Shown in pieces: positions 1 to 5,554 of a stretch of 5,554 nucleotides of DNA (its first letter is position 1; each line of letters opens with the position of its first letter). The DNA is from Candidatus Nanopelagicaceae bacterium (lineage in GTDB: Bacteria; Actinomycetota; Actinomycetes; Nanopelagicales; Nanopelagicaceae): positions 1-5,554 of the forward strand of contig CANLHC010000061.1 of assembly GCA_947490625.1 (NCBI GenBank), written 5' to 3'. Below the pieces are notes generated by a model. The model saw only the letters and a list, made by a program, of their open reading frames with translations. It did not search any database and was not told the DNA's origin. Position numbers and translations under genes: made by a program.

Positions 1-1322
1 CCCATCTCTTCGATGAGAGAAGCACGTAGCGCCGCTTCGATCGATGCATGGTCCCATGATGTTAACGGGGTGAGATCAGAGAGTGCTCGCTTGAGAATTT
101 TCTTGGAGTCAGCATCAGCAATCTTTGGTCGCGATGATTCGTCTACTGCAAACTCTTTGGTGAATAAAAATGCCAACATAGCTGGAACTTCACTTAAGGT
201 AACAATTCGCTCTTGAATTATCGGTAGGGCTGATTTAACGAGGGCAATCTCGCTATCAGTTCCTGTGATGATGCCTGCATCCTTAAGGAATGGCAGTGAC
301 CATGCGAGGAACTCATCAATGGTAAGTGCACGGATCTTGTCACCATTGATTGCCTCAAGCTTCTTCATATCAAAGCGTGCTGGTGATGAATGAACTTTTT
401 CAACGGTGAAGAGCTCACACAATTCAGCCATTGTGATATTTTCACGATCTTCCCCTGGTGACCAACCCAAGAGCGCGAGGTAATTACAGATTGCCTCGGG
501 TAGATAACCCATCTGGCGATACCACGCGATCGAAACTTCACCATTGCGCTTGGAAAGCTTGGCGTTATCTTGCCCCATCACGAATGGAAGGTGAGCAAAG
601 ACTGGGTAATCCTCGATCTTTACGCCCATTGCCTGATAGACACGAATCTGTCGCGGCGTAGAAGAAAGTAGATCTTCACCGCGCAATACGTGGGTGACTT
701 TCATTAAAACATCATCAACGGCTACTGCCAATGTATAGAGCGGTGAACCATCTGCGCGAACCAGTACGAAGTCCGGAACGAATGCGTGATCAAAGGTCAC
801 TTCACCACGAATCTCATCTACAAAGGTGGTCGTACCTTCTGGCATACGCATACGCACAACGGCGCCGCGACCTTCGCCCTTATAAGCTGCAATTTGCTCG
901 GGCGTTAAGTCGCGACAATGTCCGTTATAGCCCGGTGCAACATTTGCTTTGCGCTGAGCTTCGCGTACCGCTTCCAACTCATCGGGTGAGCAATAGCAGT
1001 GATATGCATCTTTGTTATCGAGAAATGTTTGAGCCCACTTCGCGTAAATATCAAGACGTTGTGATTGTAGGTATGGACCGTTATCGCCACCGACCTCAGG
1101 ACCCTCATCCCAATTGAGTCCAAGCCACTTCAGGGTGTCGATAGCTGCCTGAATATATTCATCGGTAACGCGGGTGGTATCAGTATCTTCAATACGGAAA
1201 AGAAATGTGCCACCTGTGTGACGAGCGTATGCCCAATCAAAGAGAGCGGTACGAATATTTCCAACATGGAGATCACCTGTTGGAGAAGGCGCAAAACGAA
1301 CCTTTACTTTTTTCGCGCTCAT
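1..1322 (-). CDS. gltX: Glutamyl-tRNA synthetase (class Ic), 3' end cut off by window edge
   Basis: Cytoplasmic enzyme that charges tRNA-Glu with glutamate using ATP. I translated this frame by hand from the ATG at 1322-1320; it yields 440 codons, with no stop met in the stretches I read. Residues 12-22 form the class I HIGH-type signature (PSPTG..HVGN). A FRIEDTD segment follows near residue 50, a metal-site-like C109-x-C111...H135-C136 insertion comes next, then a VLRGEDLLSSTPRQ block and the KMSKS-equivalent K255-L-S-K-R259. The remainder is the helical anticodon-binding domain, ending in the window at a typical GluRS C-terminal stretch (SWDHASIEAALRASL). Family members are about 470-490 residues, so roughly 30-50 residues lie beyond position 1. 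The ATG overlaps the stop of the upstream FAH-family gene (ATGA), implying translational coupling. Actinobacteria usually make Gln-tRNA through GatCAB, so this GluRS may be non-discriminating and also charge tRNA-Gln; that is inference only. Confidence 0.97.
   Translation of the reverse strand, partial: MSAKKVKVRFAPSPTGDLHVGNIRTALFDWAYARHTGGTFLFRIEDTDTTRVTDEYIQAAIDTLKWLGLNWDEGPEVGGDNGPYLQSQRLDIYAKWAQTFLDNKDAYHCYCSPDELEAVREAQRKANVAPGYNGHCRDLTPEQIAAYKGEGRGAVVRMRMPEGTTTFVDEIRGEVTFDHAFVPDFVLVRADGSPLYTLAVAVDDVLMKVTHVLRGEDLLSSTPRQIRVYQAMGVKIEDYPVFAHLPFVMGQDNAKLSKRNGEVSIAWYRQMGYLPEAICNYLALLGWSPGEDRENITMAELCELFTVEKVHSSPARFDMKKLEAINGDKIRALTIDEFLAWSLPFLKDAGIITGTDSEIALVKSALPIIQERIVTLSEVPAMLAFLFTKEFAVDESSRPKIADADSKKILKRALSDLTPLTSWDHASIEAALRASLIEEM
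1319..1322 (-). other. ATGA stop/start overlap between FAH-family gene and gltX
   Basis: On the minus strand the four bases read ATGA: the TGA ends the FAH-family gene (1321-1319) and the ATG starts gltX (1322-1320). Such overlaps commonly support termination-reinitiation coupling. A GAGTGAG stretch lies 9 bases before the ATG and may help ribosome recruitment. Confidence 0.85.
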
Positions 1323-2107
1323 GGTTTTGCACTCACTCTATTCGTTAGCTGGCCCAAACCCTCGATGGATACGGCAATAGTTGATTTAGCTGGCATGGGA
1401 CCGATTCCTGCAGGCGTACCTGTGATGATGACATCCCCAGGAAGCAACGTCATCACCTGTGAAACGAAGTTGATGATATCGGAGACCTTAAAGATCATGT
1501 CACTCAGGTGAGCATCCTGTTTAATCTCGCCATCAAGTGTTGCGGTGATGCGCTGTGTCCCTGGAACAAAGTCAGTTTCAATCCAAGGCCCGAGCGGACA
1601 GAAAGTATCAAAGCCTTTTGCGCGACTCCACTGCCCATCTTTCTTCTGCAGTTCGCGACAGGTCACATCATTTGCCATGGTGTAACCAAAGATCACATCG
1701 TTGACCTTCTCTTTCGGTACATCTTTACAGATTCGCCCAATAACAATTGCTAACTCAGCCTCATAATCAATTGTTGGAGCCATAGCTGGCCAGACGATCG
1801 TGTCACCAGGGCCAATAATTGTTGTATTTGCCTTAAGAAAGATAATGGGTTCATCAGGAACTACGCCACCCATTTCAGCAGCATGATCAGCATAATTCTT
1901 ACCGATTGCAACAACTTTGCTACGCGGGATGACCGGCGCTAAAAGTCGCACCTTGGTGAGTTCGATACGCGCTGCAGTTTTTACTATGCCTTGATAAATC
2001 GGATCCCCATCAATAATTGTGATCAGATTATCTTCATCTAAAATCCCAAAGAGCGGGTCAGTTCCTAGCCCTGCATCGGGACCTGGCGAGAAACGAACGA
2101 TACGCAT
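1319..2107 (-). CDS. Fumarylacetoacetate hydrolase (FAH) family protein
   Basis: A 262-residue protein of the FAH superfamily, metal-dependent enzymes that hydrolyse, decarboxylate or isomerise 1,3-dicarbonyl and keto-acid compounds (acylpyruvases, oxaloacetate decarboxylases, 2-hydroxyhepta-2,4-diene-1,7-dioate isomerases). A short N-terminal beta domain (about 1-55) precedes the catalytic domain. Seen are the GKNYADHAAE block (69-78), the E-x-E metal ligands E116 and E118 in DYEAELA, a third acidic ligand D147 in ANDVT, the KGFDTF segment (164-169) and the C-terminal LLPGDVIITGTPAGIGP block (221-237). The catalytic site therefore looks intact. The ATG lies 4 bases after the stop of the preceding gene, with only a weak AGG before it. 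The stop overlaps the gltX start. The same FAH-gltX pairing is known in mycobacteria. No aromatic-catabolism genes are nearby, so an isomerase name would overreach; a housekeeping acylpyruvase or oxaloacetate decarboxylase role is more plausible, but the substrate is unknown. Confidence 0.93.
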   Translation of the reverse strand: MRIVRFSPGPDAGLGTDPLFGILDEDNLITIIDGDPIYQGIVKTAARIELTKVRLLAPVIPRSKVVAIGKNYADHAAEMGGVVPDEPIIFLKANTTIIGPGDTIVWPAMAPTIDYEAELAIVIGRICKDVPKEKVNDVIFGYTMANDVTCRELQKKDGQWSRAKGFDTFCPLGPWIETDFVPGTQRITATLDGEIKQDAHLSDMIFKVSDIINFVSQVMTLLPGDVIITGTPAGIGPMPAKSTIAVSIEGLGQLTNRVSAKP

Positions 2108-2111
2108 TGGC

Positions 2112-2435
2112 CTATCTTAGCGCAGTGATTTCACCTGACTCGTCGATATGAAAGATGGAAGCAGAGGGTGAATGTGTGTGAATAATTGTGGTCGATCCTG
2201 TTGCTACTCCTGTGAGAACTAGAGCTTCAATTCCTGAAATCTGTGACGCCATCGCAACTGTGAAAACTGCCTGTATGGCATCGAGTGTGAGCTCAGGTGT
2301 ATTAATAGAAATTGCAACGTAGGTGCGACCTGTTGAATCACGAAGCGCTGCAGCCTGAGGTGCACCAGTGCGCTTTAACGTTGCTAGTGCCAGGGTTGCT
2401 AGCTTTTGGTCTTCAGTATTGTCAAAACTATTCAT
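2112..2435 (-). CDS. Degenerate cytidine-deaminase-like protein
   Basis: A small protein (107 residues from the chosen start) resembling the cytidine-deaminase-like protein that sits between the CBS membrane protein and era in many actinobacteria (Rv2365c type). The TGRTYVAISIN segment (35-45) matches the strand that precedes the active site in true deaminases. The expected zinc/catalytic C/H-A-E motif is replaced by DAIQ (52-55), the PCxxC motif is missing, and the whole protein contains no cysteine. It is therefore very unlikely to deaminate cytidine; its role is unknown, perhaps structural or binding. I chose the ATG at 2435-2433 because a purine-rich GAAGAAG sits 6 bases upstream, the overlap with the preceding gene is then only 8 bases, and this start fits recalled homologue N-termini. 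An in-frame ATG at 2450-2448 would add five residues (MKKIT). The TAG stop is 4 bases before the FAH-family gene. Confidence 0.82.
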   Translation of the reverse strand: MNSFDNTEDQKLATLALATLKRTGAPQAAALRDSTGRTYVAISINTPELTLDAIQAVFTVAMASQISGIEALVLTGVATGSTTIIHTHSPSASIFHIDESGEITALR

Positions 2436-3717
2436 TGTTATCTTCTTCATCGCTACGTTCGATAATTACTGAACTAATGCGGCGTCTGCGACCAATCGGA
2501 CGCTCGGATGTGATTTTCCACCCTTTAAGTGTGATGGTTGATCCGGCAATTGGTACTCGCCCAAGCTTTTGCGCCATCAGGCCGCCGATAGTGTCGACAT
2601 CTTGTGAATCTGAATCCTCAAAATCAATTTTGAGTTCATCGGCTAGATCTTCAATATGTAAGGTCGCCTTTGCGCGCGCCTTATCTTCTGTGATCCAGGA
2701 GAAAGCCTCAATTCCGTCATCGAACTCATCAGCAATTTCACCGACGATCTCTTCAATAATGTCTTCGATCGTAATGATTCCAGCAGTGCCACCGTACTCG
2801 TCAACAACGATTGCAAGGTGAATCTGATCGCGCTGCATCTCTTTAAGAAGTTCTGCCGCAATCTTAATTTCGGGCACAAAGACAGCTGGGCGCATTAGTT
2901 CGCCCACGCGCTCGGTGGTCTCAGCTTCGTGGTGATCAAGTGCGCGCTTTGCCAAATCTTTCACGTATGCGATTCCAATAATGTTATCGAGGTTCTCCCC
3001 CACAACCGGGATACGGGAATATCCAGAACGCAGAGCTAGAGATAAACCTTGGCGCAGAGTCTTATCTTGCTCAATCCACACCATATCTGTGCGGTGAACC
3101 ATGAGCTCGCGGACCAGGGTGTCACCGAGTTCGAAGACTGAGTGAATCATTTCGTGTTCATCAGATTCCACGAGACCGCGCTCATGCGCTTGATCCACCA
3201 AGTCACGCAGTTCTGCTTCATTGGTAAATGGTCCTGATCTAAATCCTTTACCCGGTGTAATCGCATTACCAACTGCGATAAGCAATTTGGTGACTGGGCC
3301 AAGAATGACCGCTAAGAATGCTGAGATAACGATTCCTGCACGAGCCCAGCGATGAGGATTCTGTCTTCCTAAAGTACGCGGGCCAACGCCAATAACAACG
3401 TAAGAGAGAACCACCATGACGACGACAGTCCATAGATAAGCAAAACCTGACGAGAAGACTTGCAAGAAGGCGCGCAGAACGAGTGCTGCTGCTGTGAATT
3501 CACAAACCTTGCGCACAAGGAGAATCACATTGAGGAATCGTGCGGGTTGGGCTGAGTACTTCTTCAGTAAATGCCCGCCACGCTTTGACTCGAGTTCTTC
3601 AATCAAGACGCGAGAGATCGAGGTGAGAGCAGATTCAGATGCCGCAAGAAAGCCAGCAAAACCAATCAAAAGAATGATTGAAATGATCGAGACAAGGTCC
3701 ACTAGGACGCTCCCCAT
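2428..3717 (-). CDS. CNNM transmembrane / CBS-domain protein of the HlyC/CorC family
   Basis: A 429-residue inner-membrane protein. The N-terminal CNNM (DUF21) domain has hydrophobic segments at about 5-25, 62-88, 93-112 and 127-150, with the family-typical ASESALTS (26-33) and VGPRTLGRQ (111-119). A tandem CBS pair follows (about 202-262 and 270-326), with the characteristic VVDEYGGTAGIITIEDIIEEIVGEI stretch at 304-328. A CorC_HlyC C-terminal domain (about 340-420) and a short acidic tail end the protein. Relatives such as CorC, YbeX and CNNM/MpfA proteins are linked to Mg2+ or other divalent-cation homeostasis, and CBS pairs bind adenine nucleotides. The older name 'hemolysin' is misleading. 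Position directly after phoH and ybeY matches both the actinobacterial cluster and the E. coli ybeZ-ybeY-ybeX order, pointing to a link with ribosome maturation. The ATG overlaps the end of ybeY by 16 bases. AGGAG lies 14 bases upstream and AAGGA abuts the start, so neither is ideally spaced. The ion or ligand is not determined. Confidence 0.94.
   Translation of the reverse strand: MGSVLVDLVSIISIILLIGFAGFLAASESALTSISRVLIEELESKRGGHLLKKYSAQPARFLNVILLVRKVCEFTAAALVLRAFLQVFSSGFAYLWTVVVMVVLSYVVIGVGPRTLGRQNPHRWARAGIVISAFLAVILGPVTKLLIAVGNAITPGKGFRSGPFTNEAELRDLVDQAHERGLVESDEHEMIHSVFELGDTLVRELMVHRTDMVWIEQDKTLRQGLSLALRSGYSRIPVVGENLDNIIGIAYVKDLAKRALDHHEAETTERVGELMRPAVFVPEIKIAAELLKEMQRDQIHLAIVVDEYGGTAGIITIEDIIEEIVGEIADEFDDGIEAFSWITEDKARAKATLHIEDLADELKIDFEDSDSQDVDTIGGLMAQKLGRVPIAGSTITLKGWKITSERPIGRRRRISSVIIERSDEEDNNE
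2442..2448 (-). promoter_or_regulatory. Purine-rich ribosome binding site for the deaminase-like gene
   Basis: The minus strand reads GAAGAAG here, 6 bases before the ATG at 2435. It lies inside the last codons of the CBS membrane protein gene, encoding part of its acidic SDEEDNNE tail. It is the best-placed Shine-Dalgarno-like sequence in the window and is the reason for preferring the 2435 start over 2450. It departs from the GGAGG consensus, so the call is moderate. Confidence 0.4.
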
Positions 3718-4136
3718 TCCTTCACTAATTTCTCCTGCAGGGTGAACATTACTTTCTCATCCTCCAGATTTGCGTGGTCATATCCAAGGATATGCAGTAA
3801 TCCGTGCACAGCCAAAATAAAGAACTCATGATTACTCGAGTGTCCAGCAGTTGTTGCTTGACGTACCGCAACCGATGGGCAAATCACGATATCTCCAAGG
3901 GTGGCAGCTTCGCCATCGTGTTCTGGCATATCCATTGGAAAAGAGAGAACATCGGTAGGGCCTGGTTCATTCATCCATTTGATATGGAGCTCTGTCATCT
4001 CGACTTCATCGACAAATGTGAGACTAACTTCGCATTCAGGATTGAGATTCAAAGCGCGCAAAGAGAAAGAAATCAGTGAGGTGATCTCATCGCTTGGAAC
4101 TAGTTCTCCAGAGCGATTGTTTGATTCAATCGTCAT
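3702..4136 (-). CDS. ybeY: Endoribonuclease YbeY (16S rRNA 3'-end maturation)
   Basis: A 144-residue single-domain metalloprotein of the UPF0054/YbeY family, a zinc-dependent endoribonuclease acting in 16S rRNA processing and 70S ribosome quality control in the cytoplasm. The diagnostic H-G-x-L-H-x-L-G-Y-D-H motif occupies residues 111-121, with zinc ligands H111, H115 and H121. The other two conserved blocks, GPTDVLSFPMD (59-69) and LGDIVIC (80-86), are present. Length is normal for the family and all key residues are intact. The ATG follows the phoH stop by 6 bases (ATAAAA on the minus strand), with no recognisable Shine-Dalgarno sequence, so translation is probably coupled to phoH. The last 16 bases overlap the start of the CBS membrane protein gene. 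Standing next to phoH is one of the most conserved bacterial gene pairs. Confidence 0.97.
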   Translation of the reverse strand: MTIESNNRSGELVPSDEITSLISFSLRALNLNPECEVSLTFVDEVEMTELHIKWMNEPGPTDVLSFPMDMPEHDGEAATLGDIVICPSVAVRQATTAGHSSNHEFFILAVHGLLHILGYDHANLEDEKVMFTLQEKLVKEWGAS

Positions 4137-4142
4137 TTTTTA

Positions 4143-5126
4143 TCAGCTGTGTCGAATATTTCGAGGGGCTTGGGCTGCGCTATCAAAGGCATCGTATGCC
4201 TTGACGATGTCGCCAATTAAACGGTGACGGACAACATCTTCGGCGGTGAGCTCGATAAATGAAATGTCATTGACTTCGCCAAGAATGTCGCGGATAATTC
4301 GAAGACCTGATTTAGCACCGTTAGGGAGATCAACCTGAGTGACATCTCCTGTGATGACCATCTTGGAACCAAATCCAAGGCGAGTAAGAAACATCTTCAT
4401 CTGTTCTGGAGTCGTATTTTGTGCTTCATCCAAGATAATAAATGAATCATTGAGAGTACGGCCACGCATAAATGCAAGTGGGGCAACTTCAATGACACCG
4501 CTTTGCATCAGGCGCGGAATGGAATCTGGATCAATCATGTCATGCAAGGCATCAAAGAGTGGGCGCAGATATGGATCAATCTTTTCTGTCAGGGTTCCAG
4601 GTAGGAATCCCAGCTTCTCCCCTGCCTCAACTGCTGGGCGGGTCAAGATAATGCGATTCACTTTCTTTGCTTGCAAGGCAGCAACAGCCTTTGCCATTGC
4701 AAGATAAGTCTTTCCTGTTCCGGCAGGGCCGATTCCAAAGGTGATTGTGTTCTCATCGATGGCATCAACATAATGCTTCTGATTAGCTGTCTTTGGGCGA
4801 ATTGTGCGTCCGCGGTTACTCACAATATTGAGTGAGAGAACTTCTGCTGGATGTTCAACCGGATCTTGGGCCAACATCTCAATACTTCGCTTAACAGCAT
4901 CTGTGGTGAGCGCTTGCCCAGATCGAATAACGACCATCATTTCAGCAAAGAGTTTTTCAAGTGCGAGGCAATCAATGTGTGGTCCACGCAGTGTGATTTC
5001 ATTTCCACGTACTGTCATTGCAACAGATGGAAAACCGGCTTCAATAATATTGATATTGCTATCGCCAACTCCGATGAGTGCAACCATGGGAATGGCAGGT
5101 GGGACGGTGATCAGAGTGCGTTCCAT
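4143..5126 (-). CDS. phoH: PhoH-like (YbeZ-type) ATPase
   Basis: A 327-residue cytoplasmic P-loop ATPase of the PhoH/YbeZ family. Residues 1-75 form the N-terminal region with a KH-like segment (SVAMTVRGNEITLRGP, 34-49) that suggests RNA binding. The PhoH domain then shows QKHYVDAI (116-123), Walker A GPAGTGKT (133-140), LTRPAVEAGEKLGFLPG (161-177), Walker B FIILDEAQN (229-237), the TGDVTQVDLP block (259-268) and a C-terminal RHRLIGDIVKAY (300-311). All nucleotide-binding motifs are intact and the length is typical. Family members are proposed RNA helicases or nucleases; YbeZ works with YbeY in rRNA processing, fitting its place just upstream of ybeY. The name PhoH comes from E. coli phosphate-starvation regulation, but no Pho box is visible and this gene is inside an operon. 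The ATG at 5126 lies 18 bases after the HIT gene stop without a clear Shine-Dalgarno. A later in-frame ATG (residue 14) would remove sequence conserved in recalled actinobacterial homologues, so I kept the first. Confidence 0.96.
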   Translation of the reverse strand: MERTLITVPPAIPMVALIGVGDSNINIIEAGFPSVAMTVRGNEITLRGPHIDCLALEKLFAEMMVVIRSGQALTTDAVKRSIEMLAQDPVEHPAEVLSLNIVSNRGRTIRPKTANQKHYVDAIDENTITFGIGPAGTGKTYLAMAKAVAALQAKKVNRIILTRPAVEAGEKLGFLPGTLTEKIDPYLRPLFDALHDMIDPDSIPRLMQSGVIEVAPLAFMRGRTLNDSFIILDEAQNTTPEQMKMFLTRLGFGSKMVITGDVTQVDLPNGAKSGLRIIRDILGEVNDISFIELTAEDVVRHRLIGDIVKAYDAFDSAAQAPRNIRHS

Positions 5127-5144
5127 ATACGGAGAAATCTAGTC

Positions 5145-5492
5145 CTAGCCTGGGGGCCATGCCAGTCCACGCCCACCCAAGAGATGAAGGTGAGCGTGAA
5201 AAACTGACTGTCCGGCATCTGCTCCAGTGTTAAAGACCGAGCGATAGCCCGTCAGACCCTTTTCGGTCGCAATCTCATCTGCTGCACGGTGCATGGCGGC
5301 GATAATCGTCGGAGAGATCGTCGAAATCTCGGCAGCATTTTTGGCATGCAACGTCGGAATAATCAAGACGTGGGTAGGTGCTTGCGGATTGAGATCGTTA
5401 AAGGCGAGAACATTTTCATTACGGTAGACGATCTCTGCCGGAATATCGCCTTCAATGATTTTACAGAAGATGCAATCAGGATCTAGCGTCAT
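5145..5492 (-). CDS. HIT-family (HinT-like) nucleotide hydrolase
   Basis: A 115-residue histidine-triad protein. HIT/HinT enzymes hydrolyse nucleotide phosphoramidates such as AMP-lysine or aminoacyl-AMP, via a nucleotidylated histidine. The signature HAHLHLLGGR covers residues 99-108 (histidines 99, 101 and 103; H101 is the expected nucleophile), preceded by FNTGADAGQSV, whose N88, G90, Q95 and S96 belong to the family phosphate/ribose-binding region. The N-terminal C7-x2-C10 together with H49 and H99 matches the possible zinc site of many bacterial HIT proteins. The ending GRGLAWPPG is typical. I chose the ATG at 5492-5490 because homologues begin just before the D-C-I-F-C-K block. A TTG at 5516-5514 would add eight residues and overlap the preceding gene by 7 bases. 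Neither start has a clear ribosome binding site. The gene starts 17 bases after the probable rsmE stop and ends 18 bases before phoH, as in other actinobacteria. Confidence 0.93.
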   Translation of the reverse strand: MTLDPDCIFCKIIEGDIPAEIVYRNENVLAFNDLNPQAPTHVLIIPTLHAKNAAEISTISPTIIAAMHRAADEIATEKGLTGYRSVFNTGADAGQSVFHAHLHLLGGRGLAWPPG

Positions 5493-5509
5493 AAGAAAAG
5501 GGTAACGCT

Positions 5510-5554
5510 TTACCAACTCTTAAGAAGTGTTTGGAGGGCGGCAAGTCCTGCAAT
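5510..5554 (-). CDS. rsmE: Probable RsmE (16S rRNA m3U1498 methyltransferase), C-terminal end only
   Basis: Only the last 14 codons and a TAA stop (5512-5510) are in the window; the frame is open to the right edge. The peptide IAGLAALQTLLKSW resembles the C-terminus of actinobacterial RsmE proteins, which commonly end in a TAG-x-AAL...GRW-like tail, and rsmE is the gene expected upstream of HIT-phoH-ybeY in actinobacteria. RsmE methylates N3 of U1498 in 16S rRNA, which fits the ribosome-maturation theme of the neighbours. The call rests on a very short stretch plus gene order, so the identity is probable rather than proven. Confidence 0.6.
   Translation of the reverse strand: MAGLAALQTLLKSW

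Noticed and set aside
731..1117. A 128-codon open frame on the plus strand, plus a minus-strand 72-codon frame at 905-1123
   Set aside because: Both overlap the well-supported gltX frame; their products are low in hydrophobic-core pattern and match no family I recognise.
2108..2111. Possible promoter or terminator between the deaminase-like gene and the FAH-family gene
   Set aside because: The gap is only 4 bases, and no inverted repeat with a T-run or -35/-10 pair was convincing nearby.
2312..2821. A 169-codon open frame on the plus strand
   Set aside because: It lies antisense to the deaminase-like and CBS protein genes, whose translations show clear family motifs. The plus-strand product is rich in Ser and Ile without any recognisable domain, so it is a shadow frame.
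2643..2879. Minus-strand 78-codon frame inside the CBS protein gene
   Set aside because: It is an out-of-frame overlap within an intact, conserved gene; nothing supports translation of the second frame.
4339..5207. Plus-strand frames of 112-122 codons opposite phoH
   Set aside because: They mirror the highly conserved PhoH coding sequence and have no motifs or start signals of their own.
1..5554. Mobile element, CRISPR array, toxin-antitoxin or defence system
   Set aside because: The window is filled end to end by conserved housekeeping genes; no direct or inverted repeat arrays, transposase motifs or tRNA/attachment sites were seen.

Overview
The window carries eight consecutive genes on the minus strand. 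They are packed end to end with no gap longer than about 20 bases, and no gene is supported on the plus strand. In transcription order (right to left) they are: the C-terminal tip of a probable RsmE 16S rRNA methyltransferase, a HIT-family hydrolase, a PhoH-like ATPase, the endoribonuclease YbeY, a CNNM/CBS (HlyC/CorC-type) membrane protein, a small degenerate cytidine-deaminase-like protein, a fumarylacetoacetate-hydrolase (FAH) family enzyme, and glutamyl-tRNA synthetase, which runs off the left edge.

The protein flavour and gene order point to an actinobacterium. From memory, the order rsmE - HIT - phoH - ybeY - CBS protein - cytidine-deaminase-like - (era) is typical of that phylum (mycobacterial Rv2372c-Rv2364c region). 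The FAH-family gene directly upstream of gltX is also an actinobacterial pair (Rv2993c-Rv2992c). The base composition looks to be in the high forties percent GC by eye, which is low for the phylum. Together with the near-absence of intergenic DNA, it suggests a streamlined lineage such as the freshwater acI / Nanopelagicales group. That assignment is an inference.

Functionally, the right part (5554 to about 2430) is an RNA- and ribosome-maturation cluster. RsmE methylates 16S rRNA, YbeY matures 16S rRNA ends and takes part in ribosome quality control, and PhoH/YbeZ and the CorC/YbeX-type protein accompany YbeY even in proteobacteria (the ybeZYX order). The left part (about 2110 to 1) joins a small-molecule C-C bond hydrolase to the aminoacyl-tRNA synthetase gltX through a 4-base ATGA stop/start overlap. 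The point where the two parts meet (about 2108-2111) is where era would normally be expected in actinobacteria. Era is not in this window.

Genes are overlapping or separated by 4-18 bases, and most starts lack a clear Shine-Dalgarno sequence. Co-transcription and translational coupling are likely. No promoter, terminator, RNA gene, repeat, CRISPR array or mobile element was seen. I see no novel system here. The most notable items are the catalytically dead deaminase homologue kept in the operon, the era/FAH-gltX junction, and the start-site ambiguities.
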